The translations under genes and the position numbers were made by a program. Below, one piece after another: positions 34,721-46,359 of a stretch of 64,000 nt of DNA. Every line of letters starts with the position of its first letter. Positions within the stretch are counted from its first letter, which is position 1. Below the pieces are notes generated by a model. The model saw only the letters and a list, made by a program, of their open reading frames with translations. It made no database searches and was not told the DNA's origin. This DNA comes from Hydractinia symbiolongicarpus. Lineage: Eukaryota; Cnidaria; Hydrozoa; Anthoathecata; Hydractiniidae. Where the stretch lies: positions 9,052,001-9,116,000 of the forward strand of contig NC_079887.1 in the NCBI RefSeq assembly GCF_029227915.1. The letters run 5' to 3'.

Positions 34721-34811
34721 CAACCTTGATCCCAGGGCTCTTTATCTTCTTTTATAACCGGCTCGCCGTCCCTTTACAAAAAAGAGACAAAAAGCCCTGA
34801 GATCGAGGCTG
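34721..34811. mobile_element. foldback MITE
   Basis: CAACCTTGATCCCAGGGCT on the left pairs with AGCCCTGAGATCGAGGCTG on the right; about 91 bp. Confidence 0.65.
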
Positions 34812-34923
34812 AGTAAAGGCCGGCAATGTTTCACGTAACTTTTGAGTTGTTCAAACAACGGAGCGCAATTATGTTTTTCTGTAGATGCTTGAGATCCTAT
34901 AACTCAGATTTTCAATTACTTTC

Positions 34924-35419
34924 AGCTTAGTTATTTCTTCTTGAAAATGGGCGCATCATATCAGGTTGAATAGCAAAAGCTATATTTACAACAAACATAT
35001 ACAGGAATATACTTGATTGATCATATCCAGATAATGCTTCAGGATTAGAAAGATCTAGGAAATTGCTTTCAATCACATTTCCAAGTTTGCTGTTGCTCTC
35101 AACCACTTTAACGTCCTGCATCATCAATGTCTAACAAAGTAAACTCTTATTTCGAATTACACATTGTTAATAAAACAATGCTATAGGTTTTTTTGGAATT
35201 AAAATAGGTTGAGCACTTCTAGCTGGAACTTGCATAACTATGTGTTTTCCATCCAGAGCTCCTAAGCAGTGTGGAAAGTTCTATTCATTATAAAACTCTT
35301 TGGAAACTTTGGACAACTAATCTTCTTTTGACTTCGGTGTAGTTAGATATCCTTTTTCTAATAAAACAGACAATCTATTATCTGGAGAGACAACAGCACG
35401 TTGCCACTCAAGTTAGATT
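34924..35419 (-). pseudogene. PIF/Harbinger transposase remnant (HARBI1-like DDE domain)
   Basis: Reads in order, across stops: LTTPKSKED then EFYNE-stop-NFPHCLGALDGKH (first catalytic Asp region of the DDE_4 superfamily), PARSAQP, and after an internal deletion DLSNPEALSG and MMRPFSRRN. This order and these motifs are typical of PIF/Harbinger transposases. At least two in-frame stops replace Trp codons and the middle of the domain is missing. The fragment abuts the THAP element starting at 35423 and does not resume beyond it. Confidence 0.75.
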
Positions 35420-35657
35420 TGTTAATACACCTTTCCCGAATTTAAATTATCGATTACATCATCGCATGAAAACGAGGCACTTCTTAGTAAACTTTGTAAA
35501 CATTAAAAATACAGCTGGCGAGTGTGACACTTTTATGCGTTGTGAAATGATCTTTTATTGTGTATTTTTCTAAAGGATTGCAGGTTTTTCTTAACGAAAC
35601 TACTTATAATGTATTTAAAAATATACTTGTCTTGTAAAAGAAGAATATGTATTTGTG

Positions 35658-36110
35658 ATGGCGAGTAGCAATCAGAAAGGTCAGCAAGAAATTTATCATA
35701 ATTTAATCTATCCAGGTATATCGACCTCTCGACCTGGTAACTCTTGTTGCGTACTGTTATGCAAAAGTTCTACTGTTAATAAACCCAGAGTTAAACAGGC
35801 ATTGGAATGTTTTCATTTCCATCGATTCCAAGTTTGAGAAAACATTGGGTAAGCATCATTTCAAGATATCGTTGAAGGGGAGGTGTGATGTGTTCACAGT
35901 AAACAAGAACACAAAAGTATGCGAAGTCCACTTTGAAGTACACTGTGTAAAATTAGGTTTTGGTTGTGAACGGAAAACATTAATCAATGGCTCTGTGCCA
36001 TATATATTTACGTTCAAACAAAATAATACAACACAAAAAAGAAAAAGTCCGAAGAAAGAGCCCTTCCAGTAGTAGTCGAAACAGATTCTGAAAGCACATA
36101 TGAAAGTTCT
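35658..36110 (+). pseudogene. THAP-type zinc-finger protein of the transposon, frameshifted
   Basis: Starts MASSNQKGQQ at 35658. CCVLLC gives the first zinc ligands and FHFHRF the following core; after a frameshift near 35840-35870 the frame continues with TKVCEVHF, the second pair (C-x2-H). C-terminal KRKSPKKEP is basic, and a further Ser/Glu-rich stretch (TYESSSSD) lies beyond another frame break. THAP domains act as DNA-binding modules in several transposase families. Confidence 0.6.
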
Positions 36111-36454
36111 TCATCTGATTCTGCTGAGATCACTGAAGAACAACCGGGTTTTTTTACTCCTGATGAATTAGAAACTACCAAAACTGAGAATTCAATGTTA
36201 AAAGAAAAACTAATTGATGATACTATAAACAACTTTACTGAACAGCTAGGTGTGTGTAGCTAATGTTGATTTAATTTACCCCAATCTTTTGGGATTAATA
36301 CAGGATTTACATCAATAAACCCATAGGGTTGTGTTTTGTTATGTTTTGATTTATTTGAAGTATTTGATATATTAATATTAGTAACAATCTTGATGGTATG
36401 TTCTAACGGTAGTAGTTGGTGTGACAATGTAGATCGGACAAGAAAGTTCGCATA

Positions 36455-36951
36455 TTTAATGTTGTTTTTTCATTTTCGTGTACTGTCAATACAATGAGCA
36501 AAACCAACCCGTTTGTCAACCATAAGCATATCTTCTTGCAGTTTTAATATTCTTGGATTTATGTTACACAAACTATCATTAATTCTAGGATCATATAACG
36601 TTAGATGGATACCTTTTTATCAGCATTACTTTTTACAGGGCTCACCATAACTAAGTCTTTAAAAATTCCGTTTTTACTTGGAGCAAATGTAGTTGTTGAT
36701 GTGAAAATGCTATCAGCAGATATGTATAGTTCATCCCTAAACTTTCTGCCACGCTCCAAAGTCTTAATAATTGCCACACCGTGCTGTTTACCACTATTTT
36801 GTCGATGCATTTCAATTTCTTTTATCGTGAGCGGTGGCATTCCCTCCATGTTTTCCCTCACGCTTTTTCTTCAGTTTCATCGAAGACTAAATCTATATTT
36901 TCCTCTATTATTTTAAGCAAAATATCTCTCATAGTATTGTCTTCCTCCATG
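36455..36951 (-). pseudogene. unassigned second ORF of the THAP element
   Basis: Begins MEEDNTMRDILLKIIEEN just inside the right TIR; after a frameshift near 36860 it reads MEGMPPLTIKEIEMHRQNSG and ISADSIFTST, then, past a stop, YDPRINDSL and MVDKRVGFAHCIDSTRK. No domain recognised with confidence. The compact order of in-family-looking blocks across breaks suggests a real, decayed protein. Confidence 0.4.
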
Positions 36952-37042
36952 TTTATATGAACGCGAATAATGTTTACCAAGATTTGCCTCGTTTTCATGC
37001 ACGCAATATTTTACAAAATATAAATTCGGGAAAGGTGTATTA

Positions 37043-37788
37043 GAGGTAAAACCCACGATAAAACATTCTCGAAGGGTCCATTCTGAAGCTTTTAAAAAAT
37101 TATTCTCCGTCGAATAATCGAAGGTCCTTAAATAGGATATTAAACAACACTTTTTTTCTTGCCAACCTCATTCCGAGGGTTGCTTTCCCTGGCGCTCCCC
37201 AAACATTTTACGTACCAGTTGCATATCAGTTTTCTTCGATAAAGCAGTAGTAATTTCTTTTTAACAGTAATTATCGATTAATGGCAGATGCATTGAAAGA
37301 GAAAACGTTTAACAATAATTAATAACAATAATTCCGCACAAAAAACATCTCAAAAGGAAAACCGGCTTAAAACAAAAAAACCACCGAAAATGGGCAGCGT
37401 TTTCTCCATTTCAGAGATATTCCTTGAAATTCCTTCGTCTGTCAAATTTTTTCAGTAAACGCATGGTTTTGTATGTAAGTTCTGATTCTTTGTGATCAAA
37501 CATAAAGATTTTAAAGTGTTTTTAAATTTTGTGACTGGTTAAATCACCTGCCCTAATTGTGTCAACACGACGAATAAAATCGCTCGCGATGAAGCGCGCA
37601 AAACCTCTATCGTGGAGCAGAAAGTTACAATTCAACAATTATCGTTGTTCAGTGCAAATCGTGCATAAGTCTTGGTTGTTTCTTTGAGTCAAATTTGACA
37701 TTTAAAGTTCTCTTACATTTTTCACATAGGAGGAGAGCAAGTTCCCCCTCCACTGCCTATTTTTTTCTAAGAAATTAATATATTAAAG
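37043..37788. other. short non-coding stretch downstream of the sulfotransferase
   Basis: No features seen apart from the sulfotransferase poly(A) signal just right of it. Confidence 0.4.
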
Positions 37789-37794
37789 TTTATT
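37789..37794 (-). terminator. poly(A) signal AATAAA
   Basis: AATAAA on the minus strand 13 bases after the sulfotransferase stop codon (37807-37809). The spacing is short but usual for compact 3' UTRs. Confidence 0.5.
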
Positions 37795-37806
37795 AACATA
37801 CATATG

Positions 37807-39087
37807 CTAGTCTATCAGTGGAGCACTTCCCCGCATGTGTTCTTCTTGCAAGCCGACAAATGCGTAATGTAAAGTAGTTATACTTTCCCAACAAATATTT
37901 TCAACGGAGGCGGAGAACTGCATTGGTATATCTTTTCTCCACCCGTTTGCATTAAGTTTTGTATAGTTTCTTCGTGTTTCACGACTATTCTCATATGACG
38001 ATGTTTTTATTTTTAACACATTACGAATTATTTTTTGGAAATTCATTTCGAAATCTTCATATCGATACAACGCGTATTCGTTCGTAAAACGTAACTCTTT
38101 CTCGCAAAATTCGAGATCGCTAATTAAACGATTACAGACAAATTCCACTTGTTCGCGGAAATCAGTTCTAAAAACATTCGTAGGTACACGACCATGATGC
38201 GAAAAGTCGAATAAAACAGCCCGCGGATCCCGGACTAAATGTAATACTTTTAATGAACGCCTGATGTTGTCTTTTAAATTTTGATATAATATCTGCAGAC
38301 TGTGTAAGCTCTCCTCGCTCTCCTTCACAATAACATTGTGCTTTTTCATACTACACATTTCGTTTATTTTCGTTGCCGTAATATTAAACACTGCGCATGT
38401 GTATTGAGCTTGTCGTTGAGAACACCGCAATAGCTTTCTTATAGCACCGGACAGCATGAGCAAGTCCGGACATATCTTAGCAGCTTTGAAAATAAAGGGT
38501 TCGATTTTTGATGAAAATTGACATGAGAAAAGTTCGTTGTAAAATTCGGCTGTGCTGTTATAAACATTGTCGTTACGATCAGAGTACTTAGAATTTCTCA
38601 GGGGGTCAATTTCGTAAATTTTTATGTCACTACCTGACCACCGCTCATGTATTCTTGCCCAAATTTTCATTGGTTCATGCCAGTAAATGACGTCATTGTT
38701 GTTGTTTATGGCATCCAATGACATTGTTAGTTCCATGCCTCCAAACGTTAATATCAGCAGTTTGTACCGCGTTGTTGTTGAGTCGACGCTTTGATTAAAC
38801 TCAATTTGATTTTTTGTAAACGAATTGGTTTTTTGTCGCGAAGTAAACTCGCGGTCTGTAACATCTTCGTTCCTAACTTCAACTGATTGTTTATGTAACT
38901 CACTGCGTTGTTTTAAAATTTCGTTTTCTCTCAGTGTGTCATCTGACATTCCTTTAATAGCGATTCTAACGTTCGTAACTCGCTTTTGTAGCGACATTTG
39001 TATCGACTGAAACATCGCTGTTACGACAAGCATGGTTAGTAACAATGTAAGCGCCACTTTTTTTCGATGCACGCGTACGATATGCAT
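37807..39087 (-). CDS. carbohydrate 6-O-sulfotransferase-like protein, single exon
   Basis: 426 residues. Type II Golgi topology is expected: a basic N-terminus (RVHRKK), one membrane segment at about 10-28 (VALTLLLTMLVVTAMF), a stem, then the catalytic domain. Residues 283-296 HLVRDPRAVLFDFS are the 3'-phosphate-binding motif of PAPS sulfotransferases and fit the CHST1/2/3/5/6 group, which sulfates GlcNAc, Gal or GalNAc at C6. YRYEDF (about 345) and the final WRKDIP...ENICWE...LHYAF also fit. The 5'-phosphosulfate-binding loop is unusual: at 114-140 LTFGGMELTMSLDAINNN replaces the expected Arg/Gly/Ser-rich loop, but NDVIYWHEPM keeps the following block. This may be a diverged or inactive enzyme. 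No introns, like many genes of this family. Confidence 0.8.
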   Translation of the reverse strand: MHIVRVHRKKVALTLLLTMLVVTAMFQSIQMSLQKRVTNVRIAIKGMSDDTLRENEILKQRSELHKQSVEVRNEDVTDREFTSRQKTNSFTKNQIEFNQSVDSTTTRYKLLILTFGGMELTMSLDAINNNNDVIYWHEPMKIWARIHERWSGSDIKIYEIDPLRNSKYSDRNDNVYNSTAEFYNELFSCQFSSKIEPFIFKAAKICPDLLMLSGAIRKLLRCSQRQAQYTCAVFNITATKINEMCSMKKHNVIVKESEESLHSLQILYQNLKDNIRRSLKVLHLVRDPRAVLFDFSHHGRVPTNVFRTDFREQVEFVCNRLISDLEFCEKELRFTNEYALYRYEDFEMNFQKIIRNVLKIKTSSYENSRETRRNYTKLNANGWRKDIPMQFSASVENICWESITTLHYAFVGLQEEHMRGSAPLID

Positions 39088-42000
39088 TTTTTTTCGAAAC
39101 TAAAAAAGAAAGATGAAAGTTATTTAGATTTTTTTCGTTCTGTTCTTTGAAAATTTTGTCTTTGCTTGGATTGATTCGCATAACACTTTTCATGTAAACC
39201 GTGAATAAAATATATTTAATGATATTCCGATTTGTTATGTTTAGGTTAAGGCTTGGTGTACACAGACAAATTATATTTTTACACCACCATATAAAATTAA
39301 AAAAAACCTTCGTCATAAGGTTTTTTGTCGCATAATCAAGTTGTATTCTGTGAAAGTGAAATAAATCAATTCTCCTTTCTCTCTGCAAGTTTTATGTTGC
39401 AACCTTTTTTTCTGTGGTGTGTAACTAGCTTTATTTTTATTGCTTAGCTTCAAACAAAATTACCCCATGGGATAAATTGTAAGATTTAGCCAATTATCGG
39501 GCAGGTCAAATGCTCTCCTTTGCAGAAAAAACATATTTGTGCTTAGAAATGAGAATCCGATCTCTGATGGAGAGTAGTTACAAAATTCGATATATTTTAG
39601 AGGCCTCGTTTTCAAACTTTCTCTGACTAATTTGATGTATGTGCCTCATAATAGCAGGCGTAAATATCGAGAATTATAAAAACATATTCAATAAAATTTT
39701 TTATATATAAATAAATCTTATTGATCAGCCTCAAATGACAAACATGGAAAATGACAATAAATTTGTGCAGTTGTTTCATCCATTTAAATCGCGACTAGAT
39801 TGATATTTTGTACATTGTTCTCTTCCAGGAAGGCTCATATTTTGTTGTTTAATGTTGAGAAATGTACTTTTCGTTCCGTTTTCTATGTGGTTGTTTTCCT
39901 TTGAAAGCATAACAAAGGAGTTTAAATGACAGTAGTTCTTCTTCACTTTAAAAAAAATCTCTCTACTAGCGTTTTGTTTTTGTTTTAAAAGCGCAACGTT
40001 GAAGTGAATACTACTAACCTTCTACTCAGGCTTGTTTTTTCCAAGTGACAACGATCAGTTTTTTTGCACAGCACAGGTATCAATCCAAATTTTTTGTTTT
40101 ACATATCATCAGATTAAAATCTTTCTTTCCGTTGACCCGGCATTTCTGACGCGTATGCGCGACAGGATATAGTTTCATATACAAATAAACCTTGTCCCCA
40201 TGTCGCTTCTATATAGAATACCGGGATTAATCTAAAACTTATGCATATAATGAAAGATCTGCGTACAAAGTTGACTTTAACTATATTTCATGTTTATATG
40301 AAACACTCCATCCCTAGTCTTTTTCTTTTATAATTTTTTTTATTAATTAAAGAGGTTTGTGTATGAGGTTTTCACCGTCAGAATGTTATTGGGATGTTAT
40401 TTGATAGAAACTAATTCTCAGACAGTTCTCACTAATCTAGGTTATTATAGTCAAATTTAATGTTAACCTAAATACAATGCTATGGAGACAGATAGGCGTT
40501 TGGATGTGACACACTGTTTTGATGTCAAAGAGATTAATCTTCATAACAGCAATTAGTGAGGTGGAATGCGTTGATATATTGGTTGTCAATTCAACCTTCA
40601 GTATAAGATTTGAGAATGAAAATCTGCTGAACATGGATGTATGGTGAACATTTCCATATATAGCAGCTAGTTTGAAAGGTTTACCAATGTGGAACTTGAA
40701 GGTTTTAGACTAAGGAAAAACAAACAAAGAATGCTTTGAAAACCATTTTCCTGCAATGTAGAAACTAAAATCTAAAACTTTTAACATAGGCAAGTAACTT
40801 TTGCACTTAAATTTTTAATTGAACCTCTCAGACCTAAAAGCATGTCGAGGGACTTGTATTTACGTTCGGTTACCGTTGATATGTCAATGTTGATTTTGTA
40901 TTTAGTTTCTTCATTGTGCACGCGGCTACGAATGTTATGTAGGAGTTGTTCTTGATAACCTGAACTCTGGAGAAAGCCATGAGATTGTAGCGAGGCTCTT
41001 CAAGAAAAGTTGTTGGATTTTCATAAACTTTTTTAATACTATTTTCTTAGCTCTAAATTAACGAAAACTACGTCACAAAAGAATAAGGAGCAGAGCTTGA
41101 ATAGTAAGTGCTACGGTAAAGAGATATTTGATGTACTAGCTGGCTTGGACTTGGCGAGAAAGTGAATTATCGGCGATGGAGAGAGCGTTATGCTCAAACG
41201 GATACAACTTTTTCAATCTCCTGTGTTCCAAATATATTAGTTGTAAAAATCACAGATTATCAACAGTAAAATGAGTAAGAAAAACACTTGTTTCAATGAA
41301 TGGGCAAGACAATCACGTGGGCTTGTTTAGGTATAAGTAGTTTATTGTCTTTACTCTTCGTGATGAGGAATAAGAAACAAGTCTGTGCAAAAATCTTTAT
41401 CGCAATCAAGTTTTTGATTTAGCTTATCTTATATCAGTTCGGCTTAGCTTTCGTCTTTTTGTTTTGAGATTTAAATTTTATATATAATTTCAATTTTATT
41501 TTAATACAACTAAGAATCTAGCTCATCTGTTATGTTGGATGTAGTTTCGCGATAATTTTTGTCTACCATTTTGAAAAGGATTGTTTTCGCGCTCTGGTGA
41601 CTAATAAGGACTTATACGGCAACCGAGATGATTGTAATTGGCAAGAAATAAGTTAATATATGCTATTCATATTAAGTTTGAATTAGATAAATTAATCCAT
41701 TATTTTTAAAAGTTATGTTAATATATGTTAACTCATTTAAATGACAAGTTTATATTTCGTTTTTTATTGCCGAAAGAAATTCCGCATGCATGAAAGTAAA
41801 CATATCACATTTCGGCGCAGGTAATTCCTTAATAGCAACATTAATCATTTTTTCCTTTATATGTGCATACTACTGCTCCATTAACTTGAGCATTCTTATT
41901 CGCCTGTTCGCATGAAGTAATAAAATTACTCTGTGATGGGGGATCCCAAATAAAAGTTGTAGCACATAAATATACATGTGCTGATTTCTTTTACCCGTTT

Positions 42001-42530
42001 GCAAAAATAATATTTGCTTTTTCTCTGTAACCGGCATGCCAAAAGGAAAGCGAGGCAAGATTTGTCACTCTTTTCAACGTTATGTTAATACTTTAAACAC
42101 ATTGTTTTCATATTTGTCTTGTTGATTCAACGTATCGTGATTTCGCTGCTATATTAATGATGCTGGTCATACAATCCATTATTGCTTAATCCACGAAAAT
42201 TAAAAAGATGGTTAAAAACGGTTTCGTATTATTTTTTTCAAAAAAGTTGTAGTTTAGTCCCGGAGAAGAAAAGTATTCTCTACAGTACAATCAATTTGGC
42301 TTAAAAAAATTACATACTTGAGATCCTATAACCTAATGTCATTTGAAACCTAAGAATCGCAAGAACACAACGAATGCTCAACATTGAAGAAAATATATTT
42401 CTGGGTAGTATGCAACATGGGAATATTTTATTTTTTTAAATTTTTGATTAAATTAATTTTTCAAATTTGCATTTCATGGTTAATAGATGAAGGTTGTGAA
42501 GTAATACAAAAATAGCCACACAATAATCCC
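39088..42530. other. intergenic region
   Basis: No gene, RNA or complete repeat recognised in about 3.4 kb. Short frames at 40437-40634 and 41870-42058 have no domain or splice support. The sulfotransferase promoter should be just right of 39087. Confidence 0.4.
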
Positions 42531-42603
42531 CAACCTCATCCCTAGTTCTTTCCTACACCTATGATATTTAGACGGGACACTTCCGTACCTGACGATGAGG
42601 TTG
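42531..42603. mobile_element. very short foldback MITE
   Basis: CAACCTCATCCCTAG on the left and CCTGACGATGAGGTTG on the right pair over about 12 of 15 bases; 73 bp. Same terminal word as the other foldback elements. Confidence 0.45.
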
Positions 42604-43186
42604 ACTACTCCCTTCAGTTAAGCACATTAGTCGTGGAATATTATTTGTCGGGGAAATAGTTATTTAAGAAAATCAACTTAGTGAACAATTTTTGTTGGGA
42701 ATCGTAACTTTCCCAAATAATTTTTTTTCAGGTAATGCAAAATACTGCGACAAGAAAGTTATAAGAAAGCTGTCGGTTTTCTGGAAAATTAAACAACACA
42801 TGAACACGCCCTCTTCCTCCAGTATTTACCCCCCACACACGCTGCCTCCAAGCACTTACCCCACCTACATCAACACATACCGACTTCGTGGTCACCGGCT
42901 ATATCATAAGTTTTGTACAGACGTTAATGTACACCTGCGCACATCGATGTTGACAACAGTGCTTTGACATTGTCTAACACAGATTGTTGAATGCTTACGC
43001 ATGCGCAAAAATCCGATAAAATCCACGATATTATTGGCTGATACGAAAAACAGGTTCCGGCTGAAATCCAACCACATCGTACAGAAATTGAGTGGAGAGA
43101 GGAAAGGCCCCTATTGGAAAATTCGATGCTAGTTGGGGATTTGTGTAGGTATAAATGATCTCGTAATATCATCTCACAAGTCAAGA

Positions 43187-43640
43187 CATGAACAACAAGG
43201 CGGTTCAAGTGGACCCTTGGACTCTAAAGCATATACGTGCAGCCAAGGGGCTGGGGCTGCGCCCTATGTGCTCGATTATGGGCTAGATAATTTTATGACC
43301 CAGAAATGCGTAGCAGGGCTGTTCCAGATAAGGTCAAGACCAAAGTTATATGCAGCAGGGCAGTCGATGCTCATCCTATGTGCTGAAGTGCGTCTCAGAT
43401 GAGTTCAAGACCTCAGTGCAACAAGGCAGTTGTAGAAGATTCTTCCTTGCTCAAGTATGTTTTTCATAGGTCTAACTCTCAAGACGTGTGCAACAAGGCT
43501 GTTAAACATGATCCCGATAATTCATATGTTCCGGACTGTTTCATGATCTGGATAAATCTTAAAACGTTGTACAACTAGCTGAGTGAACATTTCCCAGACC
43601 AGTGCGATTACGAATATGATCGATGCAAGTGTGGTCGGAG
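43187..43640 (+). pseudogene. repeat protein fragment with CNKAV-type repeats
   Basis: Across several frame changes the plus strand shows recurring units: NNKAVQVDPWTLKHI (43187), SDEFKTS followed by CNKAVVEDSSLLKY (about 43395-43460), and QDVCNKAVKHDPDN...YVPDCF (about 43482-43545), then CKCGRRLWWM. The unit is about 25-30 residues with Cys, KAV and a following aromatic-Val-Pro. I recognise this as a degenerate repeat seen in some mobile element proteins, but cannot name its function. Confidence 0.4.
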
Positions 43641-44399
43641 ACTGTGGTGGATGAGTAAAATAATTTGCTATCAGGAATGCAACACGTATAACGGGGGCAG
43701 TTGCGTATGCCATGATGTAGGTCTGTATATTACCCGAGGCTAGTTGGAGTTTGAAGAACATAAAATAAAAGAAGAATGTTAAAATTTAGTTTCCTGAGGA
43801 CGATAAATATGTGATTGGATATCTTGTTTAAAAAAGCCACTTCCGCTGTTGATATAGACTACAAAATCATCTACCCCATGGTATAATACAATATAGCGAG
43901 GTTTTACGTTGACCGTGTTATTAGATCTTGGTGACTACCCCATGTTTTTTGGCTAAATATTCAGTATTATTATTCAGATCTGGACCAAGGTAGAGACGCT
44001 GGTAGGGCATAGCTTCAGCAACACGAATCTAAAGAAAAAAGGTACATATTAATACTGAACTGAAAGAGTGAGAGGGAAACATCAAAACCAACTTCTACAA
44101 GAAAAAGGTACCCCAGGGACCTTGTAAATGTACATCAATCATCAAATTGGGGAGCCTCTATAGACAGGGGTAAAACTATTGTGCACAGAAGTATATGGAA
44201 AAGTGTAAGTGAAAACATGTTATTAGCTATAATGGTAATGAGAGCAAATTGAAGTAAGGTTTTGTGGGTTATGCATTCCTACAAAACAAACAAAGACGTT
44301 CTTAGGCAGGAGGCAGCGATGTTATGCATCAAAGGGAGATCAAAGATATCAAAAGAGGAAATGGAGAGAGCCATCTGCATTGTAGTTTTTTTCAAGACC

Positions 44400-44590
44400 T
44401 GTTCCTTACGCTTTTGTCTATCTCATAACGCTCCTTTTTATCAAAGTTGTTCACGATGCGTTTCACTCTTTGTCTCATCTTGTCTGTTAGCACCATATAG
44501 CGCTGCTTATCATGCATAACCAGGTTTAATTCGTAGTAGTTTACGACGTCATTCATGATAGCCTTGGAGATTAAGTCAATAATTTTAGCT
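44400..44590 (-). pseudogene. unassigned ORF fragment in the Polinton-like region
   Basis: One open minus-strand frame of about 55 codons reads IDLISKAIMNDVVNYYELN and VMHDKQRYMVLTDKMRQRV. It is rich in charged residues and has no recognised domain. Its open, non-repetitive composition suggests a coding remnant. Confidence 0.25.
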
Positions 44591-45319
44591 TGAATTCTTC
44601 GATTAGTCTTATATTTTCATGTTTCTGGGCATCTACTGTAATGTGTACCATTCAGGACATTAATAAGGCAGTCTTCGTAACATTTTAATTGATTGAGTTC
44701 AAACTGAACACAAAGTGAAAGATAAAATTAACGTAAATTTGACATTATTTTAAAACAAAGAAACATTATAAACAATACAAGCTTACCAGCCTGCCACTGT
44801 AAAACACTGAGAATGTGAAGTTTAAAGGCACTATATCATGTAAAATGGAAGCATTTTACTACTTACAGCTTCATGGTCAGAAGTTAAGTAAAGTGATAAA
44901 AATAAAGCACAAACCATAAAATATATAGCCTTATCAAGCAATTAATATTCCCTAATGACACATATTGATACATAGAATTTCCTAAGGGACTGCACAAACA
45001 TGAATAGAAAAATAAACAATTACTACATAATAGAACTAAAATAAAGATTATGGAACATGGTTTCTACAAGCAACAAACATAACTGGCTTACTAACATTGA
45101 GCTAGACACAAATATAACCTGGTACACACATGCACAAACACCGATTAAAATTTTTGATATATATATATTATTGGTAAAGACACAACATCTACTCCCAATT
45201 ATTTCGATGCATTCCTCAGATCTGCTTGGCTGATTCCAATCGCTAAGGCTTTATCTCCCAAAGCAATACACAGCGGCGCGCCAAGCCTTGTGGCTAGTGC
45301 ACCAGGCCGCAGCCAGTAG

Positions 45320-45583
45320 TTATGACGCTAACTCCCGGTATTTCGTGATCACAATATCTTGCCCATGTACCATGCGTCCTAAACTAAACTTCTTCGCAAG
45401 TGCATTACGCTCTTTGATCTCCTTGCTGAGGTACTGCTGAATTTCTTCGATCTTTACTCTAAAAGCACCTTCATTTTTAAGTGCTGTGAAAGCAACATTT
45501 CTATCGTTATGATACTCGTCGGTTAACATAATCTTGAAAGGTTGATCGGGTTCTCGAAATTGCAGGTGAGCATATCTCCCCAA
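45320..45583 (-). pseudogene. unassigned ORF fragment in the Polinton-like region
   Basis: 87 open codons (MGRYAHLQFREPDQPFKIML...) with a charged helical middle (EEIQQYLSKEIKERNALAKK). The frame immediately upstream (about 45580-45720) continues in similar composition with breaks (KMFTKGDCDGWYMTDP). No domain named. Confidence 0.3.
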
Positions 45584-45699
45584 ACCGTTTCTTTGGCAGA
45601 GATAATGGCTAGAAACTTAGCCTTTTTGCCACCAAGGAAGCAATCGTGCTTATACAGCTCGGCTCAAACAAGTCGTAGTCGAGTTTAGGGATCGGTCAT

Positions 45700-46191
45700 G
45701 TACCATCCATCACAGTCTCCCTTTGTGAACATCTTTTAAGCTGGAGGCTCAGGCAGACCCATAAGTTCCTGCAGTGGTCAGTGCATGACTACTTTTAATC
45801 CATTACTGACAATGACTCAGCAGAGGCCATTCTTAAGCGCAAAGACCATGCCTTTTCCATTGGCTTGCTTGTTGATAATAGTCACCAGATCCTCGACTCT
45901 GTACAAACCGCTTATGGTCTTGATACGGATAAAATTTTGGTCAGATTCCCCCTTCCTGATGGTGAAGTTGTTGTTGCTGTAGATAATTAACCTTTTAGGG
46001 CGAAGACCCATCGACTTTAAAGCGATCCCGGTACACTGATCTAGGTGGTGGTCAAAGATCGTGGGTTTGATTATACTATTATGCCTGCAAGAAGAACTGA
46101 CGATTTTGAGCCACTTGCATGGTCTAGGAAGCAGTAAGCCAGATAGCAATAATTTAAGGTGACATGAAAGACGAGTTTGTAGACTGCCCAC
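45700..46191 (-). pseudogene. unassigned ORF fragment, possible structural protein
   Basis: 124 open codons then a frame break; reads LIIYSNNNFTIRKGES, ISGLYRVEDLVTIINKQANG and, further on in another frame, PLQELMGLPEPP. The G-x-Y-x-x-x-x-L-x-x-x-I-N pattern followed by an L-G-type block would be compatible with a minor capsid-like protein, but this is a guess. Confidence 0.3.
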
Positions 46192-46359
46192 TTTGAATCA
46201 CTTGTCTAACGCCACAAGACCCGTGTTGATACCCAGGGCAGAGGAGAATAATCAATGGTACGCCAAGGGTATTACAAAAGAATGTCTTTTTCTCACGAAA
46301 ACCCTCAGAAAGACAACGGTAAGGTAATAATTACAGAATACCCTTATGAAGAGTTAATA

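Larger units (their letters stand above)
35423..37042. mobile_element. 1.6-kb DNA transposon with about 75-bp TIRs, THAP ORF and a second convergent ORF
   Basis: Begins TAATACACCTTTCCCGAATT and ends with its inverted counterpart (AATTCGGGAAAGGTGTATTA). The similarity extends about 75-80 bp inward, including CATGAAAACGAGGCA and TAAAC...GTAAACATT. TA is repeated at the edges, compatible with a TA target or with end bases of the TIR. Two damaged frames face each other: a THAP-type on plus (35658-36110) and an unassigned one on minus (36951-36455). No DDE catalytic domain is seen, so it may be non-autonomous or have lost it. Confidence 0.75.
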
